The notes beneath the pieces are model-generated. The model was given only the letters and a program-made list of their open reading frames with translations. It had not been told where the DNA came from and ran no database searches. Below are positions 7,902 through 15,099 of a stretch of DNA of 15,099 nucleotides, in pieces (the stretch's first letter is position 1; each line of letters begins with the position of its first letter). This DNA is from Sunxiuqinia sp963974515 (GTDB taxonomy: Bacteria; Bacteroidota; Bacteroidia; Bacteroidales; Prolixibacteraceae): contig NZ_CAXBDD010000096.1 in assembly GCF_963974515.1 (NCBI RefSeq), forward strand, positions 1 to 15,099. The letters are read 5' to 3'. Position numbers and translations under genes: made by a program.

Positions 7902-7943
7902 GGCGGCCGTCTCCAGTTTGTTTGGAGACGGCCGCCTGCTTTT
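7902..7943 (+). terminator. Terminator after the permease gene (perfect 14-bp GC-rich hairpin)
   Basis: GGCGGCCGTCTCCA (7902-7915) pairs perfectly with TGGAGACGGCCGCC (7923-7936) around a seven-base loop. TGCTTTT follows, a short interrupted T-run. It lies 22 bases after the permease stop. The T-run is weak, but the stem is unusually stable. Confidence 0.8.
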
Positions 7944-7961
7944 AATGGTTTCCAAAAAGCA

Positions 7962-7989
7962 TCGGTACATGATGAAGCATTTGTACCGA
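7962..7989. repeat. 8-bp perfect inverted repeat
   Basis: TCGGTACA (7962-7969) and TGTACCGA (7982-7989) pair perfectly around a 12-base spacer. There is no T-run on either side, so it is not an intrinsic terminator. It could be an operator-like site or RNA structure past the permease terminator. Confidence 0.5.
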
Positions 7990-8069
7990 CAAGACGGATA
8001 AACACTCCGCGATAAAAAGATTTTTCTTCCGTACCTAAAGAAACTTGAATACCTACCAAATTATTCTTC

Positions 8070-8104
8070 TAATGAGGGCTTCACTTGAAGGGGAACCCTC
8101 ATTA
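8070..8104. repeat. Two-tier inverted repeat
   Basis: TAATGAGGG (8070-8078) pairs perfectly with CCCTCATTA (8096-8104). Inside it CTTC (8079-8082) pairs with GAAG (8087-8090) around ACTT, leaving a five-base bulge on one side. No T-run follows on the plus strand, and only a mixed AT-rich tract follows on the minus strand. Confidence 0.5.
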
Positions 8105-8128
8105 ACGCGTGCGTGTCGAGTCATCCCT

Positions 8129-8148
8129 ATCCCTAATTTATTCGGGAT
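8129..8148. repeat. Short inverted repeat with ATCCC/GGGAT arms
   Basis: ATCCC (8129-8133) and GGGAT (8144-8148) pair, with an inner AAT/ATT pairing. It is similar in style to short dispersed intergenic palindromes, but only one copy is visible in this window. Confidence 0.35.
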
Positions 8149-8233
8149 CTACATAAAAACAGGAAAAGTTGTTTCTAGCCAACAGGCCCTAAAACAAGTT
8201 CAAGGTGCTCCATCTTAAGAGGACTTGAGTCAT

Positions 8234-8274
8234 AAAAAAAGCCACTCTTCGTCAGCTGACGGAAAATGGCTTTT
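8234..8274 (-). terminator. Intrinsic terminator of the mutA-mutB operon
   Basis: AAAAGCCA (8237-8244) pairs with TGGCTTTT (8267-8274). The inside holds the perfect palindrome CGTCAGCTGACG (8250-8261), making a long two-part hairpin. Read on the minus strand, the hairpin is followed by seven Ts (8240-8234), and it lies 57 bases past the mutB stop. On the plus strand only four Ts follow, so any effect in that direction would be weaker. Confidence 0.85.
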
Positions 8275-8330
8275 GGTATTGTTGATTGATCAGATGACTT
8301 CAGTTCATCCAATCAATAAGAACTTAGCTT

Positions 8331-10481
8331 CTATTCGTGTGCCGAGATCAAGATCTCCAGAATCTTTTTACCCGCAGCTGACACGCTGGTTCCGGGACCA
8401 AAGATGGCAACCACACCAGCATCGTACAGGTACTTGTAATCCTGCGCGGGAATGACTCCACCGGCAATGACCATGATGTCTTCGCGGCCCAGTTTTTTCA
8501 ACTCGGCAATAACGGCAGGCACCAGTGTTTTGTGACCAGCAGCCAGCGACGAAACACCCATCACGTGCACGTCGTTCTCAACGGCTTGCTTGGCGGCTTC
8601 TTCCGGCGTTTGGAACAGCGGTCCCATGTCTACGTCGAAACCGAGGTCGGCATAACCGGTAGCTACTACTTTGGCGCCGCGGTCGTGACCATCCTGCCCC
8701 ATTTTGGCAATCATGATCCGAGGCTGACGGCCTTCCAGTTCTGCAAATTTCCTTGCCAGCTCCTGGGCTTCGGCAAAGGTTTTGTCTTGTTTACTTTCTG
8801 ATGAATACACGCCTGAAATTGTTCTGATTACAGCTTTATAACGTCCCACGACTTTTTCGCAGGCATCTGAAATTTCACCCAATGAAGCACGCTTCTGAGC
8901 GGCTTTAATCGAGAGGTCGAGCAGGTTGCCTTCGCCGGTTTCGGCGCATTTGGTAATGGCCGCCAGGGCTTGTTGCACCTCTTCTTCATTTCGCCCGTCA
9001 CGCAGCTTTCTCAAACGCTCAATTTGCGACAAACGAACTGCGGTGTTATCGATGTCCAAGATATCAATTGGATCTTCTTTCTCCAAACGGTACTTGTTCA
9101 CCCCAACAATGGTTTGTGCGCCACTGTCAATACGTCCTTGCGCGCGGGCTGCAGCCTCTTCAATCCGCATTTTCGGCACACCGGTTTCAACGGCTTTCGA
9201 CATACCACCCAGCTTTTCAACTTCCTCAATCAGCGCCCAGGCTTTGTTGTACAACTCCTGTGTCAATGATTCGACATAGTAAGAACCGGCCCATGGATCG
9301 GCTCCACGGCAAATTTCGGTTTCTTGCTGAATGTACAACTGCGTGTTACGGGCAATCCGTGCCGAAAAATCGGTTGGCAAGGCAATCGCTTCGTCAAGCG
9401 CATTGGTGTGCAACGACTGGGTGTGTCCCAGCGTAGCCGCCATCGCTTCAATCGCTGTCCGGCCCACGTTGTTAAACGGATCTTGCTCTGTCAACGACCA
9501 ACCCGAAGTCTGCGAGTGCGTACGCAAAGCCATCGATTTTGGATTTTTCGGGTTGAACTGCTTCACCAGTTTCGCCCAAATCATGCGAGCAGCACGCATT
9601 TTGGCAATTTCCATGAAGTGGTTCATTCCAACGGCCCAGAAAAACGAAAGGCGAGGTGCAAAAGCATCCACATCCAAGCCGGCTTTGATACCGGTGCGCA
9701 GGTATTCCAAACCATCGGCCAGGGTGTAAGCCATTTCAATATCGGCTGTTGCACCGGCTTCCTGCATGTGGTAACCCGAAATGGAGATGGAGTTGAACTT
9801 CGGCATTTTTTGCGAGGTGAACTCGAAGATGTCGGCAATCGCTTTCATCGAGAATTCCGGCGGGTAAATATAAGTGTTTCGCACCATGAATTCTTTCAGA
9901 ATATCGTTTTGAATGGTTCCTGAAAGCTGGTCCAGCGTGGCGCCCTGCTCCAAGGCAGTGACGATGTAAAAGGCCATGACCGGAAGCACGGCTCCATTCA
10001 TGGTCATCGATACAGACATTTTATCCAAGGGGATCTGGTCGAACAGGATCTTCATGTCCAGGATCGAGTCAATGGCTACACCTGCTTTACCCACATCCCC
10101 AACCACACGTGGGTGATCGGAGTCGTAACCCCGGTGTGTGGCCAGGTCGAATGCGACTGAAAGCCCTTTTTGCCCCGCAGCCAGGTTGCGGCGGTAAAAC
10201 GCATTGGACTCTTCGGCAGTTGAAAACCCGGCATACTGACGGATAGTCCACGGACGCATAGCGTACATGGCCGAGTACGGCCCGCGAAGGAACGGCGGCA
10301 AACCGGCAGCATAATTCAAATGCTCCATGCCTTCCAAATCTTCTTTGGTGTAAACCGGCTTCACCGGAATCTGCTCCGGAGTCACCCAGTCTTTCTCAAT
10401 TTTATTTTGAGCAGCCCACTCGCTGGCTTTTGGCTGGGGAGCGGCTGTCTTGATATTGATGTTTTTAAAATTCGGTTTCAT
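8331..10481 (-). CDS. mutB: Methylmalonyl-CoA mutase, catalytic large subunit
   Basis: MutB carries the active site for the adenosylcobalamin-dependent rearrangement between (R)-methylmalonyl-CoA and succinyl-CoA, used in propionate formation or propionyl-CoA breakdown. The 716 residues match the family. The N-terminal TIM-barrel substrate domain has RPWTIRQYAGFS (76-87), with Tyr83 corresponding to Propionibacterium Tyr89, and SGYHMQEAG (235-243), with His238 corresponding to His244. The C-terminal B12-binding domain (about 585-716) carries the base-off DxHxxG motif at Asp597-His599-Gly602, then GVSSLAAGH (642-650) and AGGVIP (673-678). All key residues are intact. It is the second gene of the operon with mutA. 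The gap between them is 170 bases and contains a relict open frame (10494-10622), which is unusually long for such a pair. No meaB-type chaperone or epimerase gene is in the window. Confidence 0.98.
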   Translation of the reverse strand: MKPNFKNINIKTAAPQPKASEWAAQNKIEKDWVTPEQIPVKPVYTKEDLEGMEHLNYAAGLPPFLRGPYSAMYAMRPWTIRQYAGFSTAEESNAFYRRNLAAGQKGLSVAFDLATHRGYDSDHPRVVGDVGKAGVAIDSILDMKILFDQIPLDKMSVSMTMNGAVLPVMAFYIVTALEQGATLDQLSGTIQNDILKEFMVRNTYIYPPEFSMKAIADIFEFTSQKMPKFNSISISGYHMQEAGATADIEMAYTLADGLEYLRTGIKAGLDVDAFAPRLSFFWAVGMNHFMEIAKMRAARMIWAKLVKQFNPKNPKSMALRTHSQTSGWSLTEQDPFNNVGRTAIEAMAATLGHTQSLHTNALDEAIALPTDFSARIARNTQLYIQQETEICRGADPWAGSYYVESLTQELYNKAWALIEEVEKLGGMSKAVETGVPKMRIEEAAARAQGRIDSGAQTIVGVNKYRLEKEDPIDILDIDNTAVRLSQIERLRKLRDGRNEEEVQQALAAITKCAETGEGNLLDLSIKAAQKRASLGEISDACEKVVGRYKAVIRTISGVYSSESKQDKTFAEAQELARKFAELEGRQPRIMIAKMGQDGHDRGAKVVATGYADLGFDVDMGPLFQTPEEAAKQAVENDVHVMGVSSLAAGHKTLVPAVIAELKKLGREDIMVIAGGVIPAQDYKYLYDAGVVAIFGPGTSVSAAGKKILEILISAHE

Positions 10482-10493
10482 ACTTTTTGTTTT

Positions 10494-10622
10494 TTAACGC
10501 GAAGAAGCCAACTGTACTTCATGAATCGATTGAATCAAATCTAGGCCCAGCTCTTTGTGGACCTCAAATGAAGCATTCATAGTGGGCCGGGCAATTCGTT
10601 TGTATTCAATTTTTGAAATCAT
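10494..10622 (-). pseudogene. Relict N-terminus of a GxxExxY-family protein
   Basis: In the mutA-mutB gap an ATG at 10622-10620 opens a 42-codon frame that ends at TAA 10496-10494. Its core, FEVHKELGLDLIQSIHE (residues 19-35), aligns by eye with the conserved start of GxxExxY proteins, recalled as FEVHKELGPGLLESVYE, and the next residues EVQLAS resemble EVALAH. The family is normally about 125 residues, so roughly the last two thirds are missing. The three name-giving residues are all replaced: Gly by Asp, Glu by Gln, Tyr by His. The fragment is in operon orientation and so probably lies in the mutA-mutB transcript. GxxExxY proteins have no firmly known role. A short functional peptide cannot be excluded, but decay of an inserted gene is more likely. 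Confidence 0.6.
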
Positions 10623-10651
10623 CTTAGCCTTCTTGTGTCTTTGCGTTCGGT

Positions 10652-12532
10652 TTAAATTACTCCAAGCTTGCTTTGATAGGCCTTCAGTTCTTCCAGCAAG
10701 TTGCTTTTTACATGGATGAAGTTTTCAATGCCTTTGGCTTTGAGTTCATCAGTGCAGGCAGGAGCGCCGGCAACCACGAAGATGGCTTCATCTTTCAACA
10801 AGTCATAAGCAGCAGGAGCAAACGCAGCGTACTCATCATCCGAGCTACAAATCACGACGATGTCGGCAGCTGCCTGTTTGGCTGCGGCAACACCATCTTC
10901 AACCGAGGCAAAACCGTTGTTATCCCTTACCTCATAACCGGCAACCGCAAAGAAATTGCAGGCAAACTGCGAACGGGCTTTGCTGAAGTTCAGGTTACCA
11001 ACCGTAAGCATGAAAGCCAGCGGACGTTTGTTCGTTTTTGCATATCTATCGGTGGCTACGCGAATGGCTTCAAACGCCTGTGCCCCACGATATGGCTTAA
11101 TGGTTTCAATTTCGGCATCATCAGCAGTCAAGTCAGTGGGCTGCAAGGCATCCTCAACCAATTCGGCTTTTTCCAGGCGCTCGCTAAAGTTCGGAAATTG
11201 GTTAACACCCAAGAGGTTTTCGCGGCGGGTGGCTACATTCAGATCGCGTTTGGCAGCCATTGCCTTCACTTCAGCCTGAATGAAACCGGCCTTGGCCGCA
11301 GCTAAAAAGCCACCTTGATCCTGAATGGCGAGGAACAGTTTCCAGGCTTCATCAGCAATCGATGCCGTCAGTTCTTCAATATAATAGGAACCGGCACCAG
11401 CGTCCACAATTTTATCAAAGTGCGATTCTTCCTTCAGCAGCAATTGCTGGTTGCGGGCAATCCGGTCAGAGAAGGTCGTTGGATCTTCATAAATCGCGTT
11501 GAACGGAAGCACGGTGATGGAATCGGCTCCACCCAGGGCTGCGCTCATGGCTTCGGTTTGCGTACGAAGCATGTTCACATAAGGATCGTAGAAGGTTTTG
11601 TTCCAGCTTCCGGTTTCTGCGTGTACCTGCATTTGGCAAGCGGCCTCACCTTTGGGTTCGTAGGCTTTTACAATTTGTGCCCACAACAGCCTTCCGGCAC
11701 GTAGCTTGGCAATTTCCATAAAGTAGTTGGAACTTACACTCAAATTGAATTTGATGTTTTTTGCCACTTGATCAACAGCGGTACCCGCCTCAGTCAAAGC
11801 CGAAAGGTACTCCGTTCCCTGTGCCAGCGCAAATGCGAGTTCTTGCACCGCGGAGGCACCGGCATTACCGTAGTTTTTACCGTTGATGGCAATCACCCGG
11901 TAATTGGGGAACTGGCTGGCTTTTTCAATCAGCCCTTTCACCTGCTCCACCGAGCCTTCAAAACCGTTCTTCATGCGACCATAAAGCAGGTAGTTGCCAA
12001 ACGGATCACACGCCACTGAAGCTACAATGTTTTTCGGATCCCAAGTGCCTGCGGCGGCATATTCGGCGAAAGCCAGCGCAATTTTATTGGTGAAACACTT
12101 GGCCATAAAATTCACTTCAACCGATTCCAAACAAATGCCTTTCAGCAAAATGCCCATGTCAGCCACAGTGACTTCGGTACACTCATTAAAAACAAAGCCG
12201 AGCGAGGTCACCCCTTTCATCAAAACGTCCAGTGCCTTTTTGTTGGCCTCTTCCAGATCCTTTACGATGATGTTTTGACGCACATACCAATCGTTGTTGC
12301 TGGTTTTGGTACCACGCACGTAAGGAAACTCACCCGGAAGTGCATCCAAGTAGCCCAGCTTCTCCAGGTCTTCCTGCCGGTAGTAAGGCTGCACGGAAAA
12401 ACCTTCATTGGTCCTCCAAACCAGTTTGCGGTCAAAATCGGCGCCTTTCAAATCGGCTACTACCTTTTCTTTCCACGCTTCGGTGCTGACAGGAGGAAAC
12501 TCTTGAAATAGTTTGATATATTTTTCTGCCAT
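10652..12532 (-). CDS. mutA: Methylmalonyl-CoA mutase, small (non-catalytic) subunit
   Basis: MutA forms the heterodimer with MutB and is structurally required, but it binds neither cobalamin nor substrate productively. From the ATG at 12532 (MAEKYIKLFQEFPPVSTEAW) the protein has 626 residues, in the family range. A barrel-like region resembling MutB includes the segment FMEIAKLRAGRLLWAQIV. A degenerate B12-fold domain follows from about residue 503. Where MutB has DxHxxG, this protein reads GNLNFSKA (512-519), so the cobalamin ligand His is absent, as expected for the small subunit. An upstream in-frame ATG at 12592 would add 20 residues, but these overlap the probable promoter (12560-12593) and are not family-like. 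It is the first gene of the mutA-mutB operon. No cobalamin riboswitch is visible, because the leader is only about 20-30 bases long. Confidence 0.95.
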   Translation of the reverse strand: MAEKYIKLFQEFPPVSTEAWKEKVVADLKGADFDRKLVWRTNEGFSVQPYYRQEDLEKLGYLDALPGEFPYVRGTKTSNNDWYVRQNIIVKDLEEANKKALDVLMKGVTSLGFVFNECTEVTVADMGILLKGICLESVEVNFMAKCFTNKIALAFAEYAAAGTWDPKNIVASVACDPFGNYLLYGRMKNGFEGSVEQVKGLIEKASQFPNYRVIAINGKNYGNAGASAVQELAFALAQGTEYLSALTEAGTAVDQVAKNIKFNLSVSSNYFMEIAKLRAGRLLWAQIVKAYEPKGEAACQMQVHAETGSWNKTFYDPYVNMLRTQTEAMSAALGGADSITVLPFNAIYEDPTTFSDRIARNQQLLLKEESHFDKIVDAGAGSYYIEELTASIADEAWKLFLAIQDQGGFLAAAKAGFIQAEVKAMAAKRDLNVATRRENLLGVNQFPNFSERLEKAELVEDALQPTDLTADDAEIETIKPYRGAQAFEAIRVATDRYAKTNKRPLAFMLTVGNLNFSKARSQFACNFFAVAGYEVRDNNGFASVEDGVAAAKQAAADIVVICSSDDEYAAFAPAAYDLLKDEAIFVVAGAPACTDELKAKGIENFIHVKSNLLEELKAYQSKLGVI

Positions 12533-12559
12533 AATGTAACTGTTAAGAAAATCAGGCTG

Positions 12560-12593
12560 CAAAATTAGTCTTTTTACATAAGGACTGTTCAAA
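12560..12593 (-). promoter_or_regulatory. mutA-mutB promoter (TTTG -33 and TAATTTTG -7)
   Basis: On the minus strand TTTG (12593-12590) is followed after 22 bases by TAATTTTG (12567-12560), matching the Bacteroidota -33/-7 pattern. The mutA ATG at 12532 is 27 bases below the -7 box, giving a short leader. Confidence 0.6.
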
Positions 12594-12771
12594 ATGCACC
12601 AAGTTTTTAACCTTTAGGTAACAAATATCATGTTTTGATTTTCAGACATTTACATCTTAAATTTAATCAGCTTTCGAATTAGACTTCTTATTTATAAACA
12701 CTATAGATAACAGCTTGTTTGGCAATGCCTTTAATAGCATTAAATCTCGGGGAACATCAGATTCCTGAACG

Positions 12772-15099
12772 CTAAAATTCAATCTTGTAACTTAGGTTAG
12801 GCACCATAATCCGGTCAAATTGTTTTTCGGGCAATCCGGTTTTCAGGTTAAATTCGTAGTCGCGGTATTCTTCATGTCCCAGAACATTGAGTAAATGCAG
12901 TGACCAGATACTGGCATGTTTCGGTTTATTCTTCCGGTACGAAAAACTCAGCGACAGCACCTTTGCCGGATCTTCCTGCTTTTCATATGCCTTGGAGTAA
13001 TCGTAAGTCAGTTCGCCTGTTTCCACCGATTCATCCACCAAAAGAGGAGAATAGCGGTCGCCGCCCATTAAGGTCATCCGCCCGTTAATCCCTAGACTAT
13101 TGGCATCATTTTTTCCAACCCGCCATTCTTTACCCGCCAGCAGGTTCAGAATATAGTTTTTATTGTAAAGGCTGTTGCGTTCTATGCCATCACCGCCTTT
13201 GTATTTCGAATCGAAAACCGATGTAGTGGCCAGGTAGTAAAATCCATTGGTAAAAAAACGCTCGAGGGTGACGTCAATGCCCAAGTTGGTCCCTGTACCA
13301 TCATTCTCCAAGGCTTCATTGAAAAACCAGTCCAGCTCCATGTTCTGCAGCGAGAAATATCCGCCGGGCACCACCGGCACATCGAACAAATACTGGAAGT
13401 ACGGTTCCACCTTGAACCTGGTGTTTTCATTCAGATTGACATCGTAAGACAATCCAAAATGGTGCGCCTTAGTCATTTTTAGATCTTTATTGGGTTGCAC
13501 AACACCATTTCCTGTTTCCTGGCGAGCCAGGTAGAATCCGATCATTTCAATGCGGCTGTTTAAGCCATAAGCCAACCCAACTGCCTGCTCCGGGAGAAAC
13601 TGCCACTTCAATCCGACCCGCGGTTCAACTGAAACCTCTTCATTCAGTTCAAAATAGTGGGCATGTACACCGGCACTGAACTCGAGTTTATTGTTCAGTT
13701 TCAGTGCTGACTGGGAAAACAGTTGAACCGAAAACCCGTTCCCCTTCTCATCGGCATATGAAAACAGTGGATCGCCTGGCTGTTCAGCCTCGCGATTATC
13801 AACATTGTAGTACCGGTTATTCAACACAAATCCGGTCCGGTTGGAGTGCCGATTTCCAAACTTGTGATTCAAGGTGCTGGTCAAAGTATATTTCCAGGTG
13901 TTGTTATTCACACGTTCTTTTTCCTGTAAAACCCGTTGATCGTCCAATTGATCATAGGCCGTTTCAATGCCGTTTCCCGATGCAGCCAGGGTTGTGTGCA
14001 GGTATGTTTTTTCACTGAACAACACTCTGTGCGTCAATCCAATTGCCCCGGTCGATAAATTCAGTTCATACCCCTCTTTATCCTGAACGGTTTCCCAATC
14101 TTTCGGATCATCAAACGGATCACGCTGCTGATGGTCGAGCGCACCAATTCCCCAAAGCGTAAAGTTACCGGCCTTTTTTGTCTGGAAACTTAATTTGAAT
14201 GAAAAGTCCTGATAGCCGATGGTGCCCGCTTCTTCAGGAATCAGCCCGCCAAGGAAAGCGTAGCTTGAATAGCGATAATTAAACAGGTACGACGCGACGC
14301 CTTTCTTGAAAGGGCCCTCCGAAGATAAATCCAAGCCAACAATGCCTGCCTGCAGAGTATGCTCAAATTTTTCATTGTTTCCGGTTCGCATACGAACATC
14401 GAAAACGCCGGAAAGCGCGTTGCCGTATTCAGCAGGGAAAGCACCAGTGTAAAAGTCGGAATTGGCCAGCATTTGGCTCGACAATGCCGTGGTTCCACCG
14501 GCCCCAAATGCAATCACATCGGCAAAGTGTGTCGGGTTTGAAATTTCTACTCCCTCCATACGCCAAAGCAGGTTGCGGGGCGAATTTCCCCGAATGACAA
14601 TGCCATTGTTCCCGATTTCGGAAGCCACCCCAGCAAACGATCCCGCCAGCCTTGCCGGGTCGTCAAATCCTCCGGCGTAACGATTAGCCTCCTCCACGCT
14701 CAACTGGCGTGCGCTTATCATGGCCAAGGTATTGATCGGCCTCTCCTTTGAAGTTCGGGCGGTAATAGTCACTTCTCCCAGCTCTTCGGTTAACTCGGTG
14801 AGCCCGGCATGCAACACCACCTCTTTTCCGGAGCCAACAAGTACTTCGCGAAATAAATAGTTTTCGTAGCCTACAAACCTGACCCATACATCATATCGTC
14901 CCGGATGCACATTCCACAAACGAAATTGCCCGTTTTCACCAGTGATGGTTCCCAACTGCGGTTCGGTTCCCAAAATAACGACTGATGCCCCGGGCAGCGG
15001 AGCCTGAGTAACGGCATCAACTACTTTTCCCTTGATTACCTGGGCCGCTGGTTGTGACCACGCCTCTGTTCCGGCAACTAAGAAGAATAATACAACTGC
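12772..15099 (-). CDS. TonB-dependent outer-membrane receptor, 5' end missing
   Basis: This is an outer-membrane beta-barrel that takes up a ligand using TonB energy; the ligand is not evident. The frame is open to the window edge with 775 codons visible, so the true start lies beyond 15099. The first visible residues (AVVLFFLVAGTEAWSQ) look like the hydrophobic core and cleavage region of a signal peptide, so probably only about 5-15 residues are missing. A carboxypeptidase-regulatory-like domain follows (about 22-105, IKGKVVDAVTQAPLPGASVV to the GRYDVWVRFVGYE segment). Next comes the plug (about 115-225, with NGIVIRGNSPRNLLWRMEGV and FPAEYGNALSGVFDVRMR), then the barrel, ending in Phe as barrel proteins usually do. 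No SusD partner, FecR or sigma-factor gene lies on its 3' side. The 178 bases between its stop and mutA show no clear terminator. SusC is less likely because of the shorter length and lack of SusD. Confidence 0.9.
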   Translation of the reverse strand, partial: AVVLFFLVAGTEAWSQPAAQVIKGKVVDAVTQAPLPGASVVILGTEPQLGTITGENGQFRLWNVHPGRYDVWVRFVGYENYLFREVLVGSGKEVVLHAGLTELTEELGEVTITARTSKERPINTLAMISARQLSVEEANRYAGGFDDPARLAGSFAGVASEIGNNGIVIRGNSPRNLLWRMEGVEISNPTHFADVIAFGAGGTTALSSQMLANSDFYTGAFPAEYGNALSGVFDVRMRTGNNEKFEHTLQAGIVGLDLSSEGPFKKGVASYLFNYRYSSYAFLGGLIPEEAGTIGYQDFSFKLSFQTKKAGNFTLWGIGALDHQQRDPFDDPKDWETVQDKEGYELNLSTGAIGLTHRVLFSEKTYLHTTLAASGNGIETAYDQLDDQRVLQEKERVNNNTWKYTLTSTLNHKFGNRHSNRTGFVLNNRYYNVDNREAEQPGDPLFSYADEKGNGFSVQLFSQSALKLNNKLEFSAGVHAHYFELNEEVSVEPRVGLKWQFLPEQAVGLAYGLNSRIEMIGFYLARQETGNGVVQPNKDLKMTKAHHFGLSYDVNLNENTRFKVEPYFQYLFDVPVVPGGYFSLQNMELDWFFNEALENDGTGTNLGIDVTLERFFTNGFYYLATTSVFDSKYKGGDGIERNSLYNKNYILNLLAGKEWRVGKNDANSLGINGRMTLMGGDRYSPLLVDESVETGELTYDYSKAYEKQEDPAKVLSLSFSYRKNKPKHASIWSLHLLNVLGHEEYRDYEFNLKTGLPEKQFDRIMVPNLSYKIEF

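Larger units (their letters stand above)
7944..8233. other. Gene-free stretch with several stem-loops
   Basis: No credible gene is seen on either strand here. The stretch holds three clear inverted repeats (7962-7989, 8070-8104, 8129-8148) and then AT-rich sequence up to the mutB-side terminator. No TAnnTTTG box was found on either strand, so a small RNA gene is not supported. Confidence 0.5.

Noticed and set aside
7685..8059. A 124-codon minus-strand frame reaching into the gene-free stretch
   Set aside because: Most of it mirrors the permease gene and it runs straight through the permease terminator hairpin; the part outside has no family likeness.
8225..8455. A 76-codon plus-strand frame over the mutB terminator
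   Set aside because: It begins within the terminator hairpin and ends inside mutB on the opposite strand; the sequence looks non-coding.
9324..9923. A 199-codon open frame on the plus strand
   Set aside because: It is antisense to the intact catalytic region of mutB and rich in His, Arg and Phe in the way mirror frames of coding DNA usually are.
10673..11305. A 210-codon open frame on the plus strand
   Set aside because: It is antisense to the C-terminal half of mutA, with no recognisable domain and no promoter box upstream.
10652..12532. mutA as a damaged gene because it lacks the DxHxxG cobalamin motif
   Set aside because: Absence of this motif is the normal state of the small subunit; the frame is complete and the motif is intact in mutB.
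12533..12592. Upstream in-frame start for mutA adding 20 residues
   Set aside because: The added codons overlap a well-formed -33/-7 promoter, and MutA proteins normally begin near MAEKYIKLFQEFP.
12533..12771. A cobalamin riboswitch upstream of the B12-dependent mutase operon
   Set aside because: The probable leader is only about 20-30 bases, and no B12-box or long structured region is seen between the promoter and mutA or further upstream.
1..15099. A CRISPR array, toxin-antitoxin pair, transposase, phage gene or defence system
   Set aside because: I looked for spaced direct repeats, small paired genes, DDE or recombinase motifs and nuclease-helicase genes, and saw none; all long genes are ordinary housekeeping or transport genes.

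Overview
The window reads as chromosomal housekeeping DNA from a member of the Bacteroidota. Four points support this. Boxes matching the Bacteroidota -7 element TAnnTTTG precede pgi, lysS, recJ and mutA. Lysyl-tRNA synthetase carries a C-terminal extension typical of that phylum. Methylmalonyl-CoA mutase is encoded as a two-gene mutA-mutB pair. A TonB-dependent receptor begins with a carboxypeptidase-regulatory-like domain. I cannot place it below phylum; an anaerobic or facultative Marinilabiliales-type organism is only a guess.

Layout. At the far left, bases 1-75 may hold the first codons of a divergent minus-strand gene. Then comes pgi (152-1801, +), with its own promoter and a strong terminator at 1824-1857. 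It converges on a minus-strand pair, lysS then gpsA (4598 down to 1864), spaced by 17 bases. A divergent promoter region (4599-4903) serves lysS to the left and recJ to the right. recJ (4904-6625, +) is followed after 27 bases by an NCS2 nucleobase permease (6653-7879, +), which ends at a perfect 14-bp GC-rich hairpin. About 290 gene-free but hairpin-rich bases follow (7944-8233), then a terminator facing the minus strand. That terminator closes the mutA-mutB operon (12532 down to 8331). The right end is a TonB-dependent receptor (minus) that runs off the window at its 5' end.

Function. pgi, gpsA and lysS cover central sugar metabolism, glycerol-3-phosphate supply for lipids, and translation. 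recJ and the permease serve DNA repair and nucleobase uptake. mutA/mutB form the adenosylcobalamin-dependent methylmalonyl-CoA mutase that links succinyl-CoA and propionyl-CoA metabolism. The receptor imports an unknown ligand across the outer membrane.

The most unusual item is a 42-codon relict between mutA and mutB that resembles the N-terminus of a GxxExxY-family protein with all three signature residues changed. The permease also has a mixed set of binding-site residues that leaves its substrate open. I found no CRISPR array, tRNA, rRNA, insertion sequence or convincing new defence or metabolic system here.
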